From assembly GCF_010894405.1 (NCBI RefSeq), contig NZ_JAAIYA010000001.1, positions 865,065-929,064 of the forward strand: DNA of 64,000 nucleotides, given 5' to 3'. Below, piece by piece: positions 16,815 to 25,646 of this stretch (position 1 is the first letter of the stretch; each line of letters opens with the position of its first letter). The notes beneath the pieces are model-generated. The model saw only the letters and a list, made by a program, of their open reading frames with translations, was not told the DNA's origin and searched no databases. Origin of the DNA: Pyxidicoccus caerfyrddinensis. Its GTDB lineage: Bacteria; Myxococcota; Myxococcia; Myxococcales; Myxococcaceae. Made by a program: the position numbers and the translations under genes.

Positions 16815-18581
16815 ATGGCCATGGCCCAGCCCCAGAAAGCCGCACCTGACGCGAGCCCCGAGCTCACTCCCGAAGTGAAGGAGAAGGTCGAGCTGGCGAA
16901 GACGTTCGCCTTCCACCTGCTCAAGGGCATCAAGCAGATCGGCATGTACCGCCACAACGAGTCGCGCTTCCCGGAGTTCCTCTCGAAAGCGCTCGAGTCC
17001 GTCCAGTCGTACCACGAGAAGTACGGCCCGCTGTCGCTGAAGGTGGAGCAGCAGAACCTGACGCTGTACGGGGAGTCGCTGTTCACCGAGGACACCCCGC
17101 TGCCCTACAAGTTCTTCCGGGACGGCATCCGGCAGCTCATCTTCCGCCCGGGCATGATGGTGGAGGAGCTGGTCACCTTCACGATGGTTGCCCTGTCCGA
17201 GCCGGAGCGCGGCGCGGAGGACGTGCTGGCGCAGCTGTGGCGCGCGAGCATGGAGCACGTGGAGTACGTGGTGGTGGAGGGCTTCTCCATGGAGTCCGCC
17301 ACCGAGGAGGAGGTCCAGGTCGAGGTGGACAAGGTGGTGGGCTACCTCTACTCGCGCCTGCAGACGAACTCGGATGACTACCTGCGCTTCGCGCGCGTGT
17401 CCGCGGAGGACCTGGACTCCAAGCTGGACGGCGTGGAGCAGATTCGTGGCCTCGTGGTGGGCGGCCGCCACGCGTCGGACGAGCTGAAGGCGAAGCTGCA
17501 GCGCGAGGTGAGTGAGGAGGAGAACGCGCGGCTGTTCCCCAAGCTGGTCAGCGCCGTGTTCCAGGTGGTGGAAGGTGGCGTCGAGGACGCCACGCTGCTC
17601 GAGGAAATCTTCGTGCAGCTCCTGGACATGCTCCTCATCCAGGACGACTTCAGCACCATCAACCAGATCGTCCTCAAGCTGCGCGCGCTGTCACAGCGCG
17701 ACGGCGGCGAGGGCCTGTCGCGGTTGCTGGACAACTTCCTCCACAAGATGGGAGAGGAGCAGCGCCTGATGCGCCTGGGCGAGTCGCTGAAGACGGCGCG
17801 CCCGAAGAACCCGGCGGACGTGACGCGCTACCTGCAGGCGCTGGGCAGGGACGCCATCGTCCCGCTGCTCACGGTGCTGGAGACCATCGAGGTGCCGGAG
17901 AACCGCGCGCTGCTGTGCGACGTCATGGCGGGCTACGCGCGCGAGCTGCCGGACCCCTTCGTGATGCGCCTGGTGTCGGACCGTCCGCAGACGGTGCGCG
18001 ACATGGTCTACATCCTGGAGAAGAGCAACCACCCGGACCGCCTGAAGATGTTCGCCCAGGTGCTCAAGAGCCCCAATCTGGTGGTGAAGCTGGAGGTCAT
18101 CAGCATCATCGGCAAGGGCCGCACCGGCGAGGCGCGACGGATGATGGTCGACACACTGGCGGACCCCATCTCCCAGGTGCGCATGCTGGCCGCGAAGATG
18201 CTGCCGGAGTTCGACCGGGACAAGGCCTACGCGGACCTAGTGCGGGTGGTGCGGGACGCAGCGTTCGAGAAGAAGACCCCGGACGAGCGCGTGGCCTTCT
18301 ACACGGCCATCGGCTCCACGGGCACGCCCGGGGCGCTGTCGATGATGCAGCAGATGTTGGCGGTGAAGCCCTCGCTGCTCAACAGGAAGCGCGTGCTGGA
18401 CGACAAGCTGCTGGCCATCCACGGCCTGGGCGGCGCGTGCTCCATCCAGGGCTACAAGCTGTTGCAGCAGGTGGTGGAGGACAAGAGCCAGCCCCTGGAA
18501 GTGCTCACCGCCGCGCGCAAGGCGATGTACCAGACACGCAAGACGTTGTTCGGGGACTCGGCGCTCCCTGAGGAGGCTTGA
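16815..18581 (+). CDS. HEAT-repeat protein
   Basis: 588 residues, soluble, no signal peptide. The N-terminal 130 residues form a separate module (KQIGMYRHNESRF...GPLSLKVEQQNLTLYGESL...FRPGMMVEELVTF). The similar ordering of motifs in the N-terminus of the next gene product suggests a shared domain. The middle is helical. Residues 330-588 contain HEAT-like alpha-alpha repeats (for example AIVPLLTVLETIEVPENRALL and VVKLEVISIIGKGRTGEARR). It likely serves as a protein-binding scaffold. The next gene begins 5 bp downstream, so the pair is an operon. Confidence 0.85.
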   Translation: MAMAQPQKAAPDASPELTPEVKEKVELAKTFAFHLLKGIKQIGMYRHNESRFPEFLSKALESVQSYHEKYGPLSLKVEQQNLTLYGESLFTEDTPLPYKFFRDGIRQLIFRPGMMVEELVTFTMVALSEPERGAEDVLAQLWRASMEHVEYVVVEGFSMESATEEEVQVEVDKVVGYLYSRLQTNSDDYLRFARVSAEDLDSKLDGVEQIRGLVVGGRHASDELKAKLQREVSEEENARLFPKLVSAVFQVVEGGVEDATLLEEIFVQLLDMLLIQDDFSTINQIVLKLRALSQRDGGEGLSRLLDNFLHKMGEEQRLMRLGESLKTARPKNPADVTRYLQALGRDAIVPLLTVLETIEVPENRALLCDVMAGYARELPDPFVMRLVSDRPQTVRDMVYILEKSNHPDRLKMFAQVLKSPNLVVKLEVISIIGKGRTGEARRMMVDTLADPISQVRMLAAKMLPEFDRDKAYADLVRVVRDAAFEKKTPDERVAFYTAIGSTGTPGALSMMQQMLAVKPSLLNRKRVLDDKLLAIHGLGGACSIQGYKLLQQVVEDKSQPLEVLTAARKAMYQTRKTLFGDSALPEEA

Positions 18582-18586
18582 GACAC

Positions 18587-19897
18587 ATGGCCGAGAATCT
18601 GAAGGTCAATCAGAGCCAGGACGAGAACGTCAACGAGTACGGCCGCGAGCACAACGAGAAGCTCCAGTCGCTCGCGCGCTCCATGGTCGCCGGCCTCTAC
18701 ATGCTGGTGCGCTCGGTGAAGATGTATGACCCCGAGAACGCCGTCTTCCAGAAGCCGCTCCACCAGCTCCAGGACATCGTCAACCAGATCATCGGCAAGG
18801 AAGGCCGGCTGGAGCTGACGGGCGTCAAGGAGTCCTTCTACCTCAACGGCATGCTGGTGAAGGTGGACCTCAACTCCATCGAGAACCAGCGCTACCTGCT
18901 GGCGGAGATGCGCGCCAAGGACGTGGGCGGCTTCACGCTCACCAAGCCGGTGACGGTGCCGGAGCTGAAGAACTTCGTCTGGATCTTCGCCAAGGAGCAG
19001 TCCGGCACGACGGAGGAGGACGGGCTGTCGGGCCGCAAGCTGCTCAACATGCGCGTGGCCAAGTTCTCCAAGCTCAAGGAGAAGCTGGACAAGGACATGG
19101 ACAACCCGGGCGACATGAAGGTCGATCGCAAGAAGTATGCGATGACCATCTACGCCCGCGCGGTGTTCTTCCTGTCGAAGTACCTGGAGTCCGTGCGCGC
19201 GGGGAAGCCCATCAACGCGTCCAAGGCGCTGCGGCTCGTGCAGGACTTCGTGGACATCTCCTACGAGCAGAAGACGCACTTCCTGGGAATGACGACGATG
19301 CGGCGCGAGGACGACTACCTCGTGTACCACCAGGTCAACGTCTGCCTGATGAGCATCGTCTTCGGCGCGGAGCTGGGGCTGACGAAGCCGCAGCTGAGAG
19401 ACCTGGGCTACATCGCCCTCTTCCACGACGCGGGCATGGCGACGCTGCCGGAGGAGCTGTCCACCAAGCGCGGCGCGCTGTCTCCGGATGAGCGGGTGGC
19501 GGTGCAGAAGGCGCCGCTTATCTCGGTGCGCAACATCCTGATGGAGAAGGGCTTCAGCCGCTCCACGCTGCTGCGCGTGGTGACGACGTTCGAGCACAAG
19601 ACGGACTTCGGCACCGCGGTGCGCGACTCGCGCGGCAACATCCAGATGATCATCCCGAAGACGAACCTCGGGGCGTACGCGAAGATCATCGCCATCTGCG
19701 ACGCGTACGACGCGCTCACGTCCAAGCGCCCGTACCGGGATGCCTACGGCCCGGAAGTGGCGCTGATGCTGATGTGGACGGAGATGCGCAACAAGTTCGA
19801 CCCCGAGCTGCTCGCGGTCTTCATGCGCGTCATGGCGATTCAACCGGTGAAGGTGCTGTCCAAGCGGCAGCAGACGCTCAGCGTGTCCGGCCTGTAG
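18587..19897 (+). CDS. Degenerate HD-GYP domain protein
   Basis: 436 residues from ATG 18587, with AGGAGG 10 nt upstream overlapping the end of the HEAT gene. Residues 1-150 resemble the HEAT protein's N-terminus (RSVKMYDPENAVF...GRLELTGVKESFYLNGML...VPELKNFVWIF). The C-terminal half is an HD-GYP fold by its framework: GAELGLTKPQLRDLGYIALFHDAGMATLP and AKIIAICDAYDALTSKRPYR. Canonical HDIGK has become HDAGM, the HPxxG histidine is absent, and HHExxDGxGYP is replaced by FEHKTDFGTAVRD. Cyclic di-GMP hydrolysis is therefore doubtful; binding or scaffolding is possible. Its end overlaps the convergent pseudouridine synthase gene by 20 bp. Confidence 0.82.
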   Translation: MAENLKVNQSQDENVNEYGREHNEKLQSLARSMVAGLYMLVRSVKMYDPENAVFQKPLHQLQDIVNQIIGKEGRLELTGVKESFYLNGMLVKVDLNSIENQRYLLAEMRAKDVGGFTLTKPVTVPELKNFVWIFAKEQSGTTEEDGLSGRKLLNMRVAKFSKLKEKLDKDMDNPGDMKVDRKKYAMTIYARAVFFLSKYLESVRAGKPINASKALRLVQDFVDISYEQKTHFLGMTTMRREDDYLVYHQVNVCLMSIVFGAELGLTKPQLRDLGYIALFHDAGMATLPEELSTKRGALSPDERVAVQKAPLISVRNILMEKGFSRSTLLRVVTTFEHKTDFGTAVRDSRGNIQMIIPKTNLGAYAKIIAICDAYDALTSKRPYRDAYGPEVALMLMWTEMRNKFDPELLAVFMRVMAIQPVKVLSKRQQTLSVSGL

Positions 19898-20897
19898 CCC
19901 GCTTCGCCGCCTTCTTCCGGGCGGCGGGCTTGCGCTTCGCTTCCGGCTCGGCCGGGGTGCCGCGCAGCAACTCCAGCGCGGCGGTGAAGTCCTCGGGGAT
20001 GGGCGCTTCCAGGTTGAGCGCCTTGCCCGTGCGCGGGTGGGCGAAGGCCAGCCGCCACGCGTGCAGCGCCTGACGCCCCAGCCGCTCCTGCGCCTCCCCC
20101 GCCCTGCCCTTCGCCTTGCGGCCGGCGCCATAGAGGGCGTCGCCGAGCAGCGGGTGGCCGGACTCGGCCAGGTGAACGCGAATCTGGTGCGTGCGGCCGG
20201 TGAGCAGGTCCACCTCCACCAGCGCGGCGCCGTCGAAGGACTCGAGCACGCGGTAGAGGGTGATGGCCTGCTTGCCCTCCTTCACCTTGCCGGTGAACTT
20301 CTGACGATTGACGGGGTGGCGGCCGTAGAGCGTCTCGATGCGCCCCTCTGCCGGCGGCACACCGTGGACGAGCGCCAGGTACGTCTTCTCCACCGCGCGT
20401 GACTTGAAGGCCTTCTGCAGGGCCACGAGCGTCTGCTCGTGCTTCGCCACCACGAGGCAGCCGGTGGTGTCCTTGTCCAGCCGGTGGACGATGCCCGGGC
20501 GCAGCTCGCCGCCCACGCCGGCCAGGTCCTTCACGCGGTGGAGCAGCGCATTGACGAGCGTCCCGGAGGCATGCCCCGCGCCGGGGTGCACCACCATGCC
20601 CGCGGCCTTGTCCACCACCACGAGGTCCTTGTCCTCGTGGAGCACGGCGAGCGGCAGCTCCTCCGCCAACGGGACGGCGGCCACGGGCGCGGGGACGTGG
20701 AGGCTGAGCAGCTCACCGCCTCGCAGGCGCTTCGCCGGCTTGGCGGGCTGCCCGTCGGTGAGCACATGCCCGGCCTCGATGAGGCCATGGATGCGTGAGC
20801 GGGTGAGGTCCGGGAACGCCCGGGCGAGGTACTGGTCCACGCGCTCTCCGCGAGCTTCGGGCGGGGCGCGGTGCTCTCGCGTGTCGGGCGCTGCCAC
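19878..20897 (-). CDS. RluA/RluD-family 23S rRNA pseudouridine synthase
   Basis: 339 residues from GTG 20897. An N-terminal S4 RNA-binding domain (DQYLARAFPDLTRSRIHGLI) precedes the synthase domain with catalytic Asp141 in GIVHRLDKDTTG. Also present are LVVVDKAAGMVVHP and LLTGRTHQIRVHL. RluD modifies 23S rRNA helix 69; this is the closest group, but RluC/RluA substrates cannot be excluded. A Lys/Arg/Ala-rich tail of about 30 residues (PEAKRKPAARKKAAKRATGR) is extra and may bind RNA. It is 11 bp downstream of a small conserved gene and overlaps the convergent HD-GYP gene by 20 bp. Confidence 0.92.
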   Translation of the reverse strand: MAAPDTREHRAPPEARGERVDQYLARAFPDLTRSRIHGLIEAGHVLTDGQPAKPAKRLRGGELLSLHVPAPVAAVPLAEELPLAVLHEDKDLVVVDKAAGMVVHPGAGHASGTLVNALLHRVKDLAGVGGELRPGIVHRLDKDTTGCLVVAKHEQTLVALQKAFKSRAVEKTYLALVHGVPPAEGRIETLYGRHPVNRQKFTGKVKEGKQAITLYRVLESFDGAALVEVDLLTGRTHQIRVHLAESGHPLLGDALYGAGRKAKGRAGEAQERLGRQALHAWRLAFAHPRTGKALNLEAPIPEDFTAALELLRGTPAEPEAKRKPAARKKAAKRATGRTR

Positions 20898-20908
20898 GTT
20901 CGGAGGGG

Positions 20909-21172
20909 TTACCAGATCTTCGACTTCACGTGCGCCTTGGAGCGCAGGACGATGTCGTTGATGGCGCGCTCGAAGAAGTTCATCTTCGTGAAGATCTCCT
21001 GGCTGACGCGGCTCTTGTAGAGCTCGCGGCCCTCTTCCAGTTCCTCCTTGAGGACCTCGAAGAGGTTGTCCTGCTCGATGCCCTTGATGATCTTCTGCTC
21101 GTTGTAGAGCGAGATATCCGAGGCAATCGCACGGGCGAGCCGCATCGCCTTGACCTTTTCCTCGTCCGTCAT
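20909..21172 (-). CDS. Small helical protein of unknown function
   Basis: 87 residues, soluble and mostly helical with charged faces (VLKEELEEGRELYKSRVSQEIF and FFERAINDIVLRSKAHVKSKIW). No cysteine, signal peptide or membrane segment. Its codon use matches its neighbours and the ATG is well placed. It is 11 bp upstream of the pseudouridine synthase gene, suggesting co-transcription. No family name can be given. Confidence 0.72.
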   Translation of the reverse strand: MTDEEKVKAMRLARAIASDISLYNEQKIIKGIEQDNLFEVLKEELEEGRELYKSRVSQEIFTKMNFFERAINDIVLRSKAHVKSKIW

Positions 21173-21255
21173 CGTCCTACCTACTTAGGCACCGGTCTGG
21201 GGGGAGTCAACTTTCATCGCACCCCTGTACCGATGCGCCCCTCTCCTGGACGGAG

Positions 21256-22677
21256 TCACTTCTTCCCTGACTTCTCAGAAGCCAGGGCCAGATAGCTCCT
21301 GGACACCCGGAGCGGATCCAGCCCGAGCTCGCGGGCGAGGTTCATGAGGATGCCGCGCAGGTACACGGGGGCCGGGAGGGCGGTGTAGCGGTCGGCCTCC
21401 ACGTTCTCCAGGTGGCCCTTGGAGATGCGGGTGCGGTCGGCGACCTGCTGGAGGGAGAACGACCGGGCCTCGCGCACGCGGCGCAGCAGTTCTCCGTTGA
21501 ACTCGGCGTCCGCCGGGATGTCCGGGGTGCGGGGACGCGGCTCGCGCACGCGGGCCGCCACCTGCGCCAGCGCTGCCTCCGCCGTGGCGATGGCCGAGTC
21601 CTGGGAGAGCACCTGGGCGTCGCCGAGCTGCCGCCCGGAGCCCGGACGCGGTGCCGACCGGCCAGCCTCGGAGGCCGGGCCGACCGTGGCGGTGCGGATG
21701 GATGGCGTGCGAGCACCCGGCCGGGATGAGGGAGCCGAGGGGCCCTCCTTGCGGCCAGGCACGGTGGCGAGCGCGGTGCTCTCGGGCGCGGGGGCGGTGG
21801 GCGCGAGCTGCTGGGGCACGGACTCAGGCGCGGGTTCCGAGGCGACTTCGACCGCGGCGGGCGCCACGGGAGGCGTGGGCTCGGTCACCGACTCCGAAGC
21901 GGCCGCGACAGTGACGGGCGTGGGCGCCGATTCCGTAGCAGCCGTGACAGCAACAGGCGTCGCGGAGGCCGCAGCGACGGGCGCCTGCACCGGCTCCGTC
22001 GCGGACGCGACCGGGATGGGCGTCGAGGCCGTGGACGGTGCGCTGGTCGCGGGCGCGCTCGAGGCCGTCTCCGACGCGGAGGCCACCGTGGGCACATACA
22101 CGGAGCTGCCGAGGACCTGCGAGTCCTGCAACGAACTGGACACGTACGCGAAGGAGAACCCACGGAAGAACGTGGCGCGGAAGTCCGACGGTCCCACCGG
22201 GCTCGTGGCCGCCTCCGGGGGCGGAGGCGTGGCCGTCGAGGTCTGCTCCACCTCCTCTGGCGCATGTGCAGCGGGCGCCGCCGTACTGGCACCCTCCCCC
22301 GTCCCCGCCGCGTCCACCTCCGCCGCGGCCGAGCTCGCGAGTGCCTCGGCGGCGCGTTCCACCGTGCCCGCCACGGGCGTGGCCTCGGGCGACGGCCTGC
22401 CTCCCGCCGTGACGGTCTCCGCCATCCGCCGGGTGGGCAGGCCCAGGTCCTTGTCGTACTCGGCGCGCAGGTCCTCGTCGGTGAGGATCTCCATCGCCTC
22501 GGTCATCCGGGCGCGAAGGCCGTCCACCTGCTCGGGGTCGACCAGCGCGTACACGGCGATGGAGTCCGGCGCATAGAGCTCCATCAGCCGCGAGTACGCC
22601 GCGCGGATGTCATCCACCGGAGCGGAGACAGGGACCTCCAGGAGCTCGTAATAGGTCTGCTGCTCGAAGGGCTTCAT
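21256..22677 (-). CDS. Degenerate J-domain protein with C-terminal helix-turn-helix
   Basis: 473 residues from ATG 22677. Residues 1-75 have the J-domain plan (YYELLEVPVSAPVDDIRAAY ... AMEILTDEDLRAEYD), but the HPD motif that stimulates DnaK reads APD. A low-complexity Ala/Pro/Thr/Val/Ser linker of about 250 residues follows. Residues 394-473 form a RodZ/Xre-type helix-turn-helix (LRRVREARSFSLQQVADRTR, ISKGHLENVEADRY, LPAPVYLRGIL). It has no membrane segment. The ATG overlaps the stop of the upstream MinD-like ATPase gene (ATGA), so the two are translated together and likely partners. The linker suggests a flexible tether between two binding modules. Function unknown. Confidence 0.8.
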   Translation of the reverse strand: MKPFEQQTYYELLEVPVSAPVDDIRAAYSRLMELYAPDSIAVYALVDPEQVDGLRARMTEAMEILTDEDLRAEYDKDLGLPTRRMAETVTAGGRPSPEATPVAGTVERAAEALASSAAAEVDAAGTGEGASTAAPAAHAPEEVEQTSTATPPPPEAATSPVGPSDFRATFFRGFSFAYVSSSLQDSQVLGSSVYVPTVASASETASSAPATSAPSTASTPIPVASATEPVQAPVAAASATPVAVTAATESAPTPVTVAAASESVTEPTPPVAPAAVEVASEPAPESVPQQLAPTAPAPESTALATVPGRKEGPSAPSSRPGARTPSIRTATVGPASEAGRSAPRPGSGRQLGDAQVLSQDSAIATAEAALAQVAARVREPRPRTPDIPADAEFNGELLRRVREARSFSLQQVADRTRISKGHLENVEADRYTALPAPVYLRGILMNLARELGLDPLRVSRSYLALASEKSGKK

Positions 22678-23735
22678 GGGGAAGACGGGTCGAGGTTGCT
22701 GTCGAGTGCGAGAAGGCGATCGGCGATGCGCTGGATGGCCGTGGCCGCCGGGGAATCGGGCCGTTCGATGAGGACCGGACGGCGCTTGCGCACCGAGCGC
22801 CACGCCTCGTCGTCGTAGCGGATGGCGCCGAGGTCATCCATCTCGATGCCGAAGAACTTCTTCCACGCGGAGGCGACCGCCGTCCCCACGTTGAGGTCCG
22901 CGTCCGTGCGCGCCTGGTTCACCACCAGCCGGATGCGGAAGGCGGCCAGTTCGCGCTCCAGCCGCTCCGCGGCCGCGGGGTCCTTGCGCCGCGCCTGCGC
23001 GAGCACATCATGCAGCGTACGCAGCGAGCCCTCGCGCGTGGTGAGCGCGCTCTCCACCATGTCCTGGATGCCGTACTGCGCCTCCATCTGCTGGAGCTTC
23101 CGGAAGAACGCCGCCTTGGCGAAGCGGTACGCATTCTCCACCGAGGTCGGCTCGGGCAGCACCACCAGCAGTCCGTGGTCCGCCATGATGAAGAAGTCGA
23201 TGGTGTTGAAGCTGGTGCCCGCGCCCAGGTCCAGGATGAGGTAGTCCGCCGACGCGCCCATCAGCGTCTTCAGCAGCTTCTGCTTCTGCGCGTACTTGAG
23301 GTTGGCGGCGTCCAGCGCGTCCTGCGCGCCGGCGATGAGCGACAGCCGGGGCACGCCCGTGGGGACGATGACCTCCTCGAGCGTCGCCTTGTTCTTGCGC
23401 AGGAAGTCCGAGAGCGTGGCCGCGGGCTGCCCCACGCCCAGGCACGTGTGCAGGTTGGCTCCGCCCAGGTCGGCGTCCACCAGCAGCACGTTGAGCCCGG
23501 ACTGCGCGAGCGCCACGCCGAGGTTCGCGGACACCATGGACTTGCCGATGCCGCCCTTGCCTCCGCCCACGGCGATGATGCGCCGGGGACGGGGACGACG
23601 GGACAGCCCCGGAGGGCCGGAGGCTACCGGACCCGGTGTCTTGGAGACGGGGCCCAGGACATGGGCTTCGCTCCGGGGCGCTCGCGAGGGTTCGGTCATG
23701 GAGGACAGTGGGACGGGCTTCAATGGAACTCCCAT
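22674..23735 (-). CDS. MinD/ParA-superfamily ATPase (FlhG/MinD-like)
   Basis: 353 residues from ATG 23735, with AGGA 9 nt upstream. A proline/arginine-rich tail of about 50 residues precedes the deviant Walker A motif GGGKGGIGKS (57-66, signature Lys60). Walker A-prime is VDADLGG (86-92), and LILDLGAG is the Walker B region. The sequence LGVGQPAATLSDFLRKN is like FlhG/YlxH ATPases. Such proteins bind ATP as sandwich dimers to position or count complexes. No flagellar gene is in the window, and myxobacteria are non-flagellate (established), so a role in positioning something else is likely. It is coupled to the J-domain/HTH gene. Confidence 0.88.
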   Translation of the reverse strand: MGVPLKPVPLSSMTEPSRAPRSEAHVLGPVSKTPGPVASGPPGLSRRPRPRRIIAVGGGKGGIGKSMVSANLGVALAQSGLNVLLVDADLGGANLHTCLGVGQPAATLSDFLRKNKATLEEVIVPTGVPRLSLIAGAQDALDAANLKYAQKQKLLKTLMGASADYLILDLGAGTSFNTIDFFIMADHGLLVVLPEPTSVENAYRFAKAAFFRKLQQMEAQYGIQDMVESALTTREGSLRTLHDVLAQARRKDPAAAERLERELAAFRIRLVVNQARTDADLNVGTAVASAWKKFFGIEMDDLGAIRYDDEAWRSVRKRRPVLIERPDSPAATAIQRIADRLLALDSNLDPSSP

Positions 23736-23786
23736 CAAAGCCCGTCCTACTGCCCGAGTCGACTCCCCGCCAGAAAGCGTCCGTCA

Positions 23787-23799
23787 GGTGATGATCACC
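23787..23799. other. Perfect palindrome at the end of the Cys-rich lipoprotein gene
   Basis: GGTGAT-G-ATCACC spans the stop codon of the lipoprotein gene. It could be a weak 3'-end hairpin or a protein-binding site for the ATPase gene that starts 50 bp away. Confidence 0.35.
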
Positions 23800-25477
23800 G
23801 GATGATCACGGTACACGTGCAGGCCTGGCTGCCGTCGCACGCGGCGCCCGTGCCCGTCTCGCACTGCAGGCCGAAGCAGCACGGGTTGTTCGGTGAACAC
23901 GCCTGCCCGCCCGCCGAGCAGGTAGCCCCGGCCTCGCAGGTGCCGGTGGTGCTCCCTCCGGGGATGCGGCAGCCCAGCCCGGAGCAGCAGTCCGAGGGAG
24001 AGGTGCAGAGGCTCCCCTGCGGCTGGCAGGCCTGCGGCGCCTGACACTTCTGGTTGTTGCAGATGCCCGAGCAGCACGCCGACCCGTTGGTGCACGCCTG
24101 GTCGTTGGGCGTGCAGGCAGGCCCCGCGTCCGTGCCGCCGGTGCCAGCATCCGTCCCGCCCGTGCCGCCGTCGGGCGCGGTGCCCGTGGGACGGCAGACG
24201 AACGTCAGCTCGTCGATGGCGCGGCACGCCGTTCCGGCGCAGCAGCCCGAGTTCGACGGGTCGCACACCGTGCCCACTGGATCACACGTGGGGGCCGGCT
24301 GGCACGTGAAGGAGCCGCCGTCCGCGCCCGGCAGGCAGCGGTTGCCGTTGCAGCACTGGTCGCTGAACTGGCACGTGCTGCCCTGGGCGATGCAGCAGCC
24401 CGCCTCTCCGGTGTAGCCCGTGGGGCATGAGGCGGGGCACTGGCCGCTGGGGCAACCGCCGAAGCAGCGCGGCACGCCGGTGGAGTCCACCTTGCACACG
24501 GCCTTCTGGCCGTCGCAGCAGGCCTCGCGCGCATTCACGTCGATGATGCCGCCGTCGGGCAGCATGCCGGAGCCGCAGATGTTGCCCACCGGGTTGCAGC
24601 CGTTGGGCTTGTCGCAGCGGCTCTCCCGGCAGTCCACCGCGTTGGAGACCTTCTCGCCGCCGCAGCACACGCCGTCGTTGGTGCAGTAGTTGCCCGTGGG
24701 GCGGCAGCCGCCCACCGGCTGGCACACCGTGGCGCCGTAGCCCAGGTCCACGCACGTGCGCGAGCAGCAGGTGCTGCCGCCGCTGCACGGGTTTCCGTCC
24801 TGCACGCAGTTGCCACCACCGGCGCCGCCCACCGCTACGCAGCGGCCCGGAGTGCCGGTGCCGTTCTGCGAGCACACGCCGCCGCAGCAGTCCTCGTTCT
24901 TCAGGCAGAGGTCGTCATTGGCCTGGCACGAGTACGCCGGCTTGCACACGCCGGCCTGGCAGTTGGTGGAGCAGCAGTCGCCGTCCACGCCGCACGCCTG
25001 GCCCGGCACCTTGCAGGACGTGGTGCCCGCGGGCAGCGCGGCGCACTTGCCATCGCCACCGCAGATCTTGGTGCAGCACTCCTCCGCGTTGGCGCAGGTG
25101 CCGCCCACGTCGAGGCACTGCTGCGTGGAGCACTTACCGCCGAGGCAGCTCTGCGTGCAGCACTCGATGCCGCTGGAGCAGGTCTCACCGGCCGGGGTGC
25201 ACTGCTCGCTCGGCTCGGGACACGTGCCCGCCTCCGAGCAGGTGCCCGTACAGCACGCGGCGCCCGTGTCCCGGCTGCAGGTCGCGCCCACGTCGATGCA
25301 CGTGGAGCCCGGGCCGCCATCTGGCAGGTCCGTTCCGGCGTCCGTGCCCGAGTCCACCTCCGAGCCGGCGTCCGTCGTGCCCGGTGGCCCCGAGGGCGGC
25401 TTGTCGTCGTCACACCCTGAGACGGCTCCCAGGGCCAGCACCATGCCCACCAGCACCAGCCAGCGGTTCGCTTTCAT
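23795..25477 (-). CDS. Cysteine-rich lipoprotein with knottin-like repeats
   Basis: 560 residues. The signal peptide ends in a lipobox (GAVSGC, Cys22), followed by an acidic Gly/Ser/Thr/Asp linker with three DAG-type repeats. The rest is about a dozen small repeats of the form C-x6-C-x5-CC-x3-5-C-x4-6-C, for example CTPAGETCSSGIECCTQSC and CLDVGGTCANAEECCTKIC. The CC pair and spacing resemble inhibitor-cystine-knot peptides such as conotoxins or dickkopf-type modules. A second TGGTDAG linker near residue 435 splits the array. It should be lipid-anchored, probably at the outer membrane or cell surface, and highly disulphide-bonded. Function unknown; binding or protection from proteolysis is possible. 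Confidence 0.85.
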   Translation of the reverse strand: MKANRWLVLVGMVLALGAVSGCDDDKPPSGPPGTTDAGSEVDSGTDAGTDLPDGGPGSTCIDVGATCSRDTGAACCTGTCSEAGTCPEPSEQCTPAGETCSSGIECCTQSCLGGKCSTQQCLDVGGTCANAEECCTKICGGDGKCAALPAGTTSCKVPGQACGVDGDCCSTNCQAGVCKPAYSCQANDDLCLKNEDCCGGVCSQNGTGTPGRCVAVGGAGGGNCVQDGNPCSGGSTCCSRTCVDLGYGATVCQPVGGCRPTGNYCTNDGVCCGGEKVSNAVDCRESRCDKPNGCNPVGNICGSGMLPDGGIIDVNAREACCDGQKAVCKVDSTGVPRCFGGCPSGQCPASCPTGYTGEAGCCIAQGSTCQFSDQCCNGNRCLPGADGGSFTCQPAPTCDPVGTVCDPSNSGCCAGTACRAIDELTFVCRPTGTAPDGGTGGTDAGTGGTDAGPACTPNDQACTNGSACCSGICNNQKCQAPQACQPQGSLCTSPSDCCSGLGCRIPGGSTTGTCEAGATCSAGGQACSPNNPCCFGLQCETGTGAACDGSQACTCTVIIR

Positions 25478-25646
25478 CCGGAGACTCCCCTCCCGTGCCG
25501 GCGCCTTCCGCGACGGGGAGCGGTACGCACCGGGCAGGCCTTGAACGCGCGCGGAAGCCCCGCGCGTGTCCCGGGTGGACCCGGCCCACCCTGCCAGCGG
25601 CCACGGATTTCGTCAGGGAGCCGTCAGTTGGGGGGCGGCGGTTCCG

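Noticed and set aside
24756-25544. A plus-strand frame rich in Pro/His/Gln opposite the Cys-rich lipoprotein
   Set aside because: It is the mirror of the cysteine codons in the real gene and has no own start signal.
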